Source: Promethearchaeota archaeon (GTDB lineage Archaea; Asgardarchaeota; Lokiarchaeia; Sigynarchaeales; SOKP01). From it: DNA of 10,134 bases. Shown in pieces: positions 1-5,569 of the stretch. Location: contig JAHLWJ010000158.1 of NCBI GenBank assembly GCA_019057975.1, positions 1 to 10,134 on the forward strand. Direction: 5' to 3'. Every line of letters starts with the position of its first letter. The first letter of the stretch is position 1. The translations under genes and the position numbers were made by a program. The notes under the pieces were generated by a model. It was not told where the DNA came from. It did no database searches and saw only the letters and a program-made list of their open reading frames with translations.

Positions 1-101
1 CTTATTGTATATTTTTTCACTGATTTAAATCTCCATTCATAATACGCATTCTCGCCTTCAATATATAATTGTAGAACGTTCCTATTTAAATCTTCACAAC
101 A
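1..101 (-). pseudogene. open frame at window edge, possible truncated or remnant gene
   Basis: A minus-strand frame is open from just after a stop at 104-102 to the left edge (33 codons) and reads like protein, ending in YYEWRFKSVKKYTI. It has no ATG, GTG or TTG before the GTG inside the RFKSV segment, so a normal gene start is missing. It could be a degraded gene, a gene broken by a frameshift, or chance. The YYEW...FK..KK pattern loosely resembles YYDWELQFRKAKK in the 58-residue protein encoded at 827-1003, which is why I list it. The downstream part lies outside the window. Confidence is low. Confidence 0.2.
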
Positions 102-137
102 TTACAATAATAGAATGAGAAAAGGCTAATTAATTAT

Positions 138-629
138 TCAAAATTTAACACCTTGGCAAAACAATTCTCTTAGGGAGTAGTGTATTGCTTTTTTCCCATA
201 CTTTATTTTTTCATGGGAAAATAAGTAAAATAGCCATCTTACCAAAGTAATTCTTATGTTGCTTAACCTTTTTATATAGGATTTTAACAAACATTTGTAA
301 TATCCTTCGCTTAGGACTGGTTTCCCTACCACATTAAACAGAGAGGTTTTCCTGATCCTTGCTAATTTCAGATAAAGAAGAACATGCTGTGAAAATCCGC
401 TTTTTTTCATTTGCCACCTTTCACATTTTCTGTCCATATACCATAGATCAATTTGGTGCTGAAGGTCGAAGACAATTTCTTTTAGCATTTCAAATTTCCT
501 TAGATTTATGCCTTGTACTCCTGCCAGGGCAAATGGGATGTCTGGATACTCGTACATATTCAATATGTTCATTATTTCATTTGTTATATCCTGAACTGTC
601 TTAACGGGAGCAATATACGAACACATCAT
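138..629 (-). CDS. hypothetical protein, 163 residues, basic C-terminal half
   Basis: I do not recognise this family. The frame runs from ATG at 629 to TGA at 140-138. A longer version would begin at GTG 641, but that GTG lies inside an AGGTGA ribosome-binding site (643-638) placed 8 bases before ATG 629, so ATG 629 (or the adjacent ATG 626) is the better start. The N-terminal half is mixed (one segment reads NEIMNILNMYEYPDIPFALA). The C-terminal half is rich in lysine, arginine and aromatics and has one hydrophobic stretch (TLVRWLFYLF), too short and too near charges to call a membrane segment with confidence. Four scattered cysteines form no obvious metal site. The gene directly follows the zinc-knuckle gene (642-785), whose stop codon overlaps this ribosome-binding site, so the two are probably translationally coupled and cotranscribed. 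Weaker plus-strand frames over the same bases lack a ribosome-binding site. Confidence 0.55.
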   Translation of the reverse strand: MMCSYIAPVKTVQDITNEIMNILNMYEYPDIPFALAGVQGINLRKFEMLKEIVFDLQHQIDLWYMDRKCERWQMKKSGFSQHVLLYLKLARIRKTSLFNVVGKPVLSEGYYKCLLKSYIKRLSNIRITLVRWLFYLFSHEKIKYGKKAIHYSLRELFCQGVKF

Positions 630-637
630 AAGAATTT

Positions 638-643
638 TCACCT
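638..643 (-). promoter_or_regulatory. archaeal-type ribosome-binding site AGGTGA overlapping upstream stop
   Basis: AGGTGA on the minus strand matches the archaeal anti-Shine-Dalgarno sequence and sits 8 bases before ATG 629. It shares the AG of the TAG stop (644-642) of the preceding small gene. This decides the start of the 163-residue gene and suggests translational coupling. Confidence 0.6.
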
Positions 644-785
644 ATTTGCATCTATTACATTCAATCTCTTCGAATTCTTCAAGATCGCCTCTAAAGATTA
701 GAGTTTTGCCTTTACCCTCGCAAACCTTACATTTGCGGACAAATCCAATTTCATTTCCACTAGAATTTTCTTCTATACTCATCAT
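642..785 (-). CDS. small zinc-knuckle protein, 47 residues (DnaJ-like CxxCxGxG plus CxxC)
   Basis: This 47-residue protein carries two cysteine pairs: CKVCEGKG at about residues 19-26 and CNRC at about 43-46, with an acidic stretch (DLEEFEEIE) before the second pair. The first pair fits the CxxCxGxG repeat of the DnaJ cysteine-rich domain, so one Zn2+ bound by four cysteines is the likely fold. Such mini zinc ribbons usually mediate protein or nucleic-acid contacts; the partner here is unknown. The start could be ATG 785 or the adjacent ATG 782. A TATA box centred near 813 lies about 25-30 bases upstream, so the mRNA may start almost at the ATG (leaderless), which agrees with the absence of a ribosome-binding site. 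It is the first gene of a two-gene unit with the 163-residue gene. The clean motif in a short frame makes a real gene likely. Confidence 0.7.
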   Translation of the reverse strand: MMSIEENSSGNEIGFVRKCKVCEGKGKTLIFRGDLEEFEEIECNRCK

Positions 786-807
786 ACTTCTAGACTTTAC
801 AATTAAA

Positions 808-819
808 TATATATAAAGA
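808..819 (-). promoter_or_regulatory. archaeal TATA-box promoter for the zinc-knuckle gene
   Basis: On the minus strand the sequence reads CTTTATATATATTTAA, an excellent archaeal TATA box. Its centre is about 28 bases from ATG 785, placing the expected transcription start within a few bases of the start codon. It begins just after the stop codon of the 58-residue gene and a T-run. Confidence 0.5.
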
Positions 820-826
820 AAAAATA
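815..826 (-). terminator. T-rich run after the 58-residue gene, possible archaeal terminator
   Basis: Directly after the stop at 829-827 the minus strand reads ATTTTTTCTTTA. Archaeal RNA polymerase commonly terminates at such oligo-T tracts without a hairpin. It would separate the three-gene upstream unit from the zinc-knuckle unit. It overlaps the TATA region, so the two roles cannot be told apart by sequence alone. Confidence 0.3.
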
Positions 827-1003
827 TTAATTTCCATTTTCCTTCTTTTCTTTAGTTGGAAAATTCTTTTTCTTCCACTCTTTAAGGAATGCTTCAAATT
901 GATGGTGATACAATCCTAAAGGATTCTTTCTATCCCGCGTATGTCTTTTTTTTGCCTTTCGGAATTGTAATTCCCAATCATAATAAGATGAATATTTACT
1001 CAC
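827..1003 (-). CDS. small basic hypothetical protein, 58 residues, GTG start
   Basis: I do not recognise the family. The frame begins at GTG 1003 and stops at TAA 829-827. The protein is highly charged and basic. It starts MSKYSSYYDWELQFRKAKKR, continues through HTRDRKNPLGLYHHQFEAFL, and ends in a lysine-rich tail (KEWKKKNFPTKEKKENGN). The composition (K, R, E, aromatics, amphipathic helices) looks like genuine coding sequence and suggests nucleic-acid or protein binding, but no known domain is visible. A TATA-like TTTAAAT lies about 28 bases upstream of the GTG, and no ribosome-binding site is obvious. A plus-strand frame of 67 codons (889-1092) overlaps it antisense. I prefer the minus frame because of its composition and its fit with the same-strand neighbours. 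Probably part of one transcription unit with the genes at 1097-1246 and 1299-1508. Confidence 0.55.
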   Translation of the reverse strand: MSKYSSYYDWELQFRKAKKRHTRDRKNPLGLYHHQFEAFLKEWKKKNFPTKEKKENGN

Positions 1004-1096
1004 ATGGAAAGAAATTGATTCATAGAGATTTAAATGTCAGGACTCCGACAAATTTTAGTATAGTTAGTAAGAGAACAATTTTATTCTTTTAATGAA

Positions 1097-1246
1097 TTAG
1101 AGCTTCTTGAATTTTTCATTCTTATTTAGTTTCTCAAATACTTCCTTAACCCTTTCTTCTTTTCTGATATGGGCTTTTAGATATTCCACTGTCCACCCTA
1201 ATCTTTTAGCTTCTTTTTTATATTCTTCTTCACTCCATTCTGACAT
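1097..1246 (-). CDS. small charged hypothetical protein, 49 residues
   Basis: The frame runs from ATG 1246 to TAA 1099-1097. The protein opens with MSEWSEEEYKKEAKRLGWTV and ends in a helical, charged segment (EKLNKNEKFKKL). Nearly the whole chain is predicted by eye to be amphipathic helix. The mix of E, K and R with two tryptophans looks like a real small protein, not random translation of AT-rich DNA. The family is not recognised; a dimerising helical or DNA-associated accessory protein is possible but not shown. The upstream bases GAGTGA, 7 bases before the ATG, are a weak ribosome-binding match, and a TATA-like TGTATATTT lies about 35 bases upstream. It sits 50 bases after the 69-residue gene and about 90 before the 58-residue gene, on the same strand. 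Confidence 0.6.
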   Translation of the reverse strand: MSEWSEEEYKKEAKRLGWTVEYLKAHIRKEERVKEVFEKLNKNEKFKKL

Positions 1247-1298
1247 TTTTTTCACTCTGCTAAAATTATGAAATATACACTTTTATCTCCATGACTTC

Positions 1299-1508
1299 TT
1301 ATGCAATTTGATCATGTTCAAAATCAGATTCGCCTTTCTTCCCTTGTAAAATACTAAAATAGGTATACGCCAATAAGATTTTTCTCCATTGATCATTTAT
1401 ACCATTGATATATTCTTTTACCTTCTCAAGAGTTCCTAGTTTCATAATCTTTACATAATCTTCGGAAAATTGGTTTCCGAATTGTTCTACTTTTTGGATA
1501 AATAACAT
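1299..1508 (-). CDS. hypothetical protein, 69 residues
   Basis: The frame runs from ATG 1508 to the stop at 1301-1299. The protein is helical in character: an amphipathic N-terminal part (VEQFGNQFSEDYVKIMKL), a middle segment (LEKVKEYINGINDQWRKI), a more hydrophobic stretch (LLAYTYFSIL), and an acidic tail. No known domain is recognised. No ribosome-binding site precedes ATG 1508 and an in-frame stop lies about 12 codons upstream, so the start is uncertain; it could be leaderless or a shortened copy of a longer ancestral gene. It is the first clear member of the minus-strand cluster of small genes. Confidence 0.45.
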   Translation of the reverse strand: MLFIQKVEQFGNQFSEDYVKIMKLGTLEKVKEYINGINDQWRKILLAYTYFSILQGKKGESDFEHDQIA

Positions 1509-1710
1509 ATCAGTAACTTTATGAAAAATGAGATAATCATCTTAGTCTTTAAGAGACCCCATTCTTTTAATTGTCTTTTGATATCTATTATAACAATTCA
1601 CTCTATCGCTTATAACTGGGTATTTGTATAATTTTTAAGATTGAGTGATATTTATAAATTTGCTTATGTGGTAAATAAAATCGGAAGGGTTCATACCAAT
1701 TGTCCATGCG
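1509..1710. other. intergenic divergence zone between minus-strand and plus-strand gene groups
   Basis: No convincing gene here. On the minus strand a very short frame, GTG 1601 to TAA 1544-1542 (19 residues, MNCYNRYQKTIKRMGSLKD), reads like protein and could be a peptide or the tail of a degraded gene; its open frame extends back to about 1634 without a better start. A palindromic TATA-like element lies at 1650-1659. A purine run, GGAAGGG (1683-1689), resembles a ribosome-binding site but has no well-placed start codon after it. Confidence 0.35.
1650..1659. promoter_or_regulatory. palindromic TATA-like element, possible bidirectional promoter
   Basis: ATTTATAAAT is a perfect 10-base palindrome and a good archaeal TATA box on either strand. 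On the minus strand it is preceded by AGCAAA, compatible with a BRE; on the plus strand by GTGAT. It lies between the minus-strand small-gene cluster and the plus-strand frame at 1711, where a divergent promoter would be expected. In AT-rich DNA such a palindrome can also arise by chance. Confidence 0.3.
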
Positions 1711-1884
1711 ATGCCTGCTCACAAGTATGTAGTTCATAAAGCCTATCCCTCTAAATGGCATAAAATAGCAAATTTCCTATATAATAATACTGGTTTGTCT
1801 ATTGTTAAAAGCACAAATGGTGGATTGAATGCAAAGCAAACGTTCCATATTCTTTATTTTATAAAATCAATTCTAACATTTTAA
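1711..1884 (+). CDS. possible small protein or gene remnant, 57 residues
   Basis: From ATG 1711 to TAA 1882-1884 the frame encodes 57 residues starting MPAHKYVVHKAYPSKWHKIA and ending in a hydrophobic stretch (FHILYFIKSILTF). The bases just before ATG also read plausibly in frame (SEGFIPIVHA) back to a stop at 1672-1674, which suggests that the true N-terminus may be missing. The nearest ribosome-binding-like run, GGAAGGG, is too far from ATG 1711 (about 21 bases). No family is recognised. A fragment of a transposase or other mobile-element protein is one option, but no catalytic motif or terminal inverted repeat is visible. Base composition is a little less AT-rich than its surroundings. It could be a small gene, a decayed remnant or chance. 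Confidence 0.3.
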   Translation: MPAHKYVVHKAYPSKWHKIANFLYNNTGLSIVKSTNGGLNAKQTFHILYFIKSILTF

Positions 1885-1923
1885 CAAAAATATAACTTTA
1901 GTATTTTTATTTAAATTTTATAA

Positions 1924-1939
1924 GAAACTTAATATATAT
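1924..1939 (+). promoter_or_regulatory. archaeal BRE/TATA promoter of the PLD-SNF2 gene
   Basis: A purine-rich GAAACT followed by TAATATATAT matches an archaeal BRE plus TATA box. The predicted transcription start, about 25 bases downstream near 1960, leaves a leader of roughly 40 bases that contains the ribosome-binding site at 1990-1995. It is probably the promoter for both overlapping large genes. Confidence 0.45.
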
Positions 1940-1989
1940 GACAAAATGAAATTAAATTTGATTAATTTATTAGTGTGATATTTACCTAC

Positions 1990-1995
1990 AAGGTG
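1990..1995 (+). promoter_or_regulatory. ribosome-binding site AAGGTG
   Basis: AAGGTG lies 7 bases before ATG 2003 and matches the archaeal anti-Shine-Dalgarno core. It supports ATG 2003 as the start of the 1188-residue protein. Confidence 0.6.
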
Positions 1996-2002
1996 TCTTA
2001 AT

Positions 2003-5000
2003 ATGATTATAGACAATAGTTCAGAAGAACAAGCATTATGGAAAGTTATTAAAGATAATTTAACCGAATCAAAAGAAATCAAGATTGCTTCAGGTTATTT
2101 CTATTTAAAAGGTTTTGATATAATAAAAGCTGATTTACCTGTAGATTTGTCTGAGAATGCTTTCAAAATAATTATTGGAACAGAATTAGATTTACCTACT
2201 AAAAAAGAAATATCTCTTGGTTATGATTTAAGGAAGGAAATTGCAAATAGCATTCTTGATGAATTAGATTCAATCGAGGATGAAGATGACATTAAGAGAA
2301 TTATGGAGTTACACGACTTAATAAAAAATAGGATCTTAGAAATAAAAGTATTTACAAAGGATAAGTTGCATGCAAAACTTTACTTATTCATAGAACGACC
2401 TGAACTAATCAAGAAATGGTATGAATCAAAATTAATCTCACGTAATCCTGGAGCTGCAATTGTAGGATCATCAAATTTTACTAAGAGGGGATTGGTCAGT
2501 AATACGGAATTGAATGTTTCAATTACAGATGCAAGAACTATATGTGAGTTAGATGAGTGGTTTGACAGAATTTGGAAAGATTCAGAGGATTTTAGAGATG
2601 GTCTTATTAAAATAATAAATATATCTGATATTGAAAACAAAAAAAGAACCCCTTTAGGTATATGCATTTCACCATTCGAGTTATTTAAAGTATTTGCCTA
2701 TGAACTGTTAGATGGACGAATAGAATTAACAAAAGAAAGACAGGTATTAGTTCTTTTTCAAGAAATCGGAGTAATTAATGTAATAAAGAAAATGAAAAAA
2801 TATTATGGGGCGCTTATTTCAGATTCTGTAGGATTAGGGAAAAGTTTTATAGGATCTCAAATCATTAAAGATTACTTTTATAATCGGATTGATTTTTGGG
2901 ATAAGAATTTAAACAACAAGTGGTTAAACATAGGTAAAGGGGTATTATTGATTGTTCCTGCACATATTAAGAAGCAGTGGAAAGAAGATGTATTAATGAG
3001 ATTCTTTTTTTCAAGTTGTGTCTTAAAAAATATTGATGGAGACTATCATTTTCGGATAATAGATAAAGAATTAGGTGTTTTAGGGGAAATTAGAATAATA
3101 TCATATTCAAAATTCACGAGATTAAAGCAAAATGATAAAGACTCTGAATTATCAGATTTATCCAATAGATTTGATGTTATATTAATTGATGAAGCACATC
3201 GATTTAGAGATAGTGATACTAATGCATGGAAAAATGTTCAATTCTTAAAAAAAAAACCTGATTATACATTCGAATCTGGGAAAGGAGTAATTGACAATAT
3301 CAGAAACCGTTTTATGCTATTATCCGCTACCCCTTTAAATAATAGAATATCCGATTTAGAGAATATTTTTGGTGTTTTTTTAGATAGAGATTTTAGAGAT
3401 TTAGCAAGACAAGGCTTAGACGCTAGATTATTCCAGAGGTACAGACAAATTAGAAATAAATTAAAGAAGACACCAACGAATATTACCCTTATCAATAAAT
3501 TAAAGGATAACATTAAAAGAATTAAAGAAATTTTGGATGAGTTAATGCTCTTAAGAACTAGAACATATATATCAAGTGAATACAAAGGAATCAAACTTAA
3601 TAATAAGAAATTAAAGTTTATAGAGCCTACTGTTAAAAAGGTAAAATATGATGCAAATTTAGAAGAATATTATAATGAATATTTAGATTTATATCTTAAT
3701 CTTTCAATATTTCTACAAAAATTGGAATTACCATATATTGATTTGTTTGAACCTGATGAGAAAAAGAAGTTTAATGTGAGAATACTATTTAAAATTCTGT
3801 TATTGAAAAGAATGGAGAGTAGCATTTATGCTTTTGAAAAATCCATTAAAAAAATTAATGAAAAAGAAAGTTTTCTTCTTAATCTAGTTACTCAATACTC
3901 TGATATCGAAAAGATTAGAGAAGAATGGATAAAAGTATATAAAAGAACAATTAAAGATGAGATCGAAATTGCTGAAGAATTTAGTAATGAAATCCACGAA
4001 ATGGTTGAAAATAGGGGAGAGAAAGAGGGAGTAGAAATTGATTTAGAAGAACTTGAAAATCATTTAAAAAATGATCTTAAGCTAATTGAACAATACTCTC
4101 GTTTAATTGAAAAAGTAAAGATTAAAACAAATCCTATTGAATATAAAGACCCAAAACTTAAAGAATTAAAGCTATTACTAAATGGATATTTTGAGAACGG
4201 AAGTAAAATTCCTAAAATTTTAATTTTCTCCCAATTTAAAGACACAGTTCATTATATTTTTGATAAAACTAAAGAATGGGAAACCATTACAGACAATGCA
4301 AATTTGAGAAATCTTGTAATCGAAAAAGTAACAGGTGGCACAAACACAAAAGATAAGGATAAAATTATAAAGAGATTTTCACCATATGCAAATGATTATG
4401 AACCTGAAGAAGGGGAAGAAATCGATCTTTTATTTTCTACAGACGCTCTAAGTGAAGGAGTCAATTTACAAGATGCATCAATCATTATAAATTATGATTT
4501 ACCTTGGAATCCTATGCGAATTGTACAAAGAGTTGGTCGTGCGAATAGATTAGGGTCAGATAATCACATATTCGTTTATAATTTCTTTCCAGATAAAGAT
4601 TTAGAAGCATTACTTAATTTAATAAAAAAATTAGGTGATAAAATTGAAAATGTAAAAAACCTTTTAGCAAAGGAGACTAGAATTCTAAGTGAAGAAGAAG
4701 AAATTACGGTTGATACCATAGGGGAGACTATTAATAAAGTAAGATCTGAAACTGATTTATCACAGCTTGAAATTGCATCAAGGCACGAGGATTTCAAAAT
4801 TGCTGAGGTTTATGGTGAGGATATTGACTCTAGAAATAAATTAATGATAATATCTAAACTTGAAGAACTAAATATAACGGAGAAAGATTTTGAAAATATT
4901 AAAGATTTAATTGGGAAAAAGAATTTTTATACTATTCTGAATTCTGGTACGGTATTGAGGTTATATCAGATTTATGATACGATTAGAAACGAAAAAATGA

Positions 5001-5569
5001 AGACATTTTTGATACTTCTTAAGGATGGAAAAATTTCAGAAGTTTCGAAGGATTCTATCTTAGAATTATTAAATTATGAAGATTGGAAAAATATTTTAGA
5101 TCTAGAAGAAGAAGAGATTAATGAGATTAAGAAAAATATAAAGATTATCGATAGTAAATTTTCAAATAAATATTTCGATGATTATAAAAAATTATTCATA
5201 TCACAAAGACAAGGTAGATTGGCATCTTTTACAGGGATACAAAGAAAATTAGTGAGATTCTTAAGAGCAGTAAGAAAGACAAAGACTTTAATTGAAGATG
5301 AGAAATTAAAAGAACTATTGAAATCAACTATTCATATATATGAAAGTATTACTTTAAGAACCAATGAGATCAAGAAATTAAAAGATGTGTTTTTAGAGGA
5401 AAAGATCAATTTAGATCGGGTCGATCTTAAAAAATTAGGAACAGAAAAACTGTGTAAATTATTAACTAGATTTTATGATAGTTATCTCTCTAAAAGACCA
5501 GATATATTTTTCGGTGGAATTCGCACCGATAAAGATTTAAATTATAAAGTAATTGGGTGGTATGTATAA
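2003..5569 (+). CDS. PLD nuclease-SNF2 family ATPase fusion (defence/restriction-type helicase), 1188 residues
   Basis: A DNA translocase with a likely nuclease domain. Residues 1-200 form a phospholipase-D-type domain: HAK at 123-125 and GSSNFT at 155-160 are the H-x-K and GSxN signatures. A single such half-site means it would have to dimerise to be active, as in BfiI- or NgoFVII-type enzymes. The aspartate usual five residues after the lysine is not in place. The SNF2/SF2 core follows: Walker A GLGKS (277-281), DEAH (396-399), SATP (441-444), motif IV IFSQF (741-745), motif V ALSEGVNLQ (815-823) and VI QRVGRANRLG (842-851). About 295 mostly helical, charged residues separate the two ATPase lobes, as in large restriction-linked SNF2 proteins, and about 330 lysine/glutamate-rich residues follow. 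All ATPase motifs are intact. Gene 2, a DNA methyltransferase, overlaps the 3' end by 13 bases, which points to a restriction-modification or DISARM-like role. Domain assignment is secure; the defence role is inferred from context. Confidence 0.92.
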   Translation: MIIDNSSEEQALWKVIKDNLTESKEIKIASGYFYLKGFDIIKADLPVDLSENAFKIIIGTELDLPTKKEISLGYDLRKEIANSILDELDSIEDEDDIKRIMELHDLIKNRILEIKVFTKDKLHAKLYLFIERPELIKKWYESKLISRNPGAAIVGSSNFTKRGLVSNTELNVSITDARTICELDEWFDRIWKDSEDFRDGLIKIINISDIENKKRTPLGICISPFELFKVFAYELLDGRIELTKERQVLVLFQEIGVINVIKKMKKYYGALISDSVGLGKSFIGSQIIKDYFYNRIDFWDKNLNNKWLNIGKGVLLIVPAHIKKQWKEDVLMRFFFSSCVLKNIDGDYHFRIIDKELGVLGEIRIISYSKFTRLKQNDKDSELSDLSNRFDVILIDEAHRFRDSDTNAWKNVQFLKKKPDYTFESGKGVIDNIRNRFMLLSATPLNNRISDLENIFGVFLDRDFRDLARQGLDARLFQRYRQIRNKLKKTPTNITLINKLKDNIKRIKEILDELMLLRTRTYISSEYKGIKLNNKKLKFIEPTVKKVKYDANLEEYYNEYLDLYLNLSIFLQKLELPYIDLFEPDEKKKFNVRILFKILLLKRMESSIYAFEKSIKKINEKESFLLNLVTQYSDIEKIREEWIKVYKRTIKDEIEIAEEFSNEIHEMVENRGEKEGVEIDLEELENHLKNDLKLIEQYSRLIEKVKIKTNPIEYKDPKLKELKLLLNGYFENGSKIPKILIFSQFKDTVHYIFDKTKEWETITDNANLRNLVIEKVTGGTNTKDKDKIIKRFSPYANDYEPEEGEEIDLLFSTDALSEGVNLQDASIIINYDLPWNPMRIVQRVGRANRLGSDNHIFVYNFFPDKDLEALLNLIKKLGDKIENVKNLLAKETRILSEEEEITVDTIGETINKVRSETDLSQLEIASRHEDFKIAEVYGEDIDSRNKLMIISKLEELNITEKDFENIKDLIGKKNFYTILNSGTVLRLYQIYDTIRNEKMKTFLILLKDGKISEVSKDSILELLNYEDWKNILDLEEEEINEIKKNIKIIDSKFSNKYFDDYKKLFISQRQGRLASFTGIQRKLVRFLRAVRKTKTLIEDEKLKELLKSTIHIYESITLRTNEIKKLKDVFLEEKINLDRVDLKKLGTEKLCKLLTRFYDSYLSKRPDIFFGGIRTDKDLNYKVIGWYV

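Noticed and set aside
359..701. Two overlapping plus-strand frames of 81 and 62 codons
   Set aside because: They lie antisense to the coupled zinc-knuckle and 163-residue genes, lack ribosome-binding sites, and their composition (F, L, C and S rich) is that of reverse-strand translation.
889..1092. Plus-strand frame of 67 codons containing HRDLN, reminiscent of a kinase catalytic loop
   Set aside because: It is antisense to the more protein-like 58-residue minus-strand frame, AAGGA touches its ATG with no spacing, and no other kinase motif exists. The HRDLN string is a coincidence.
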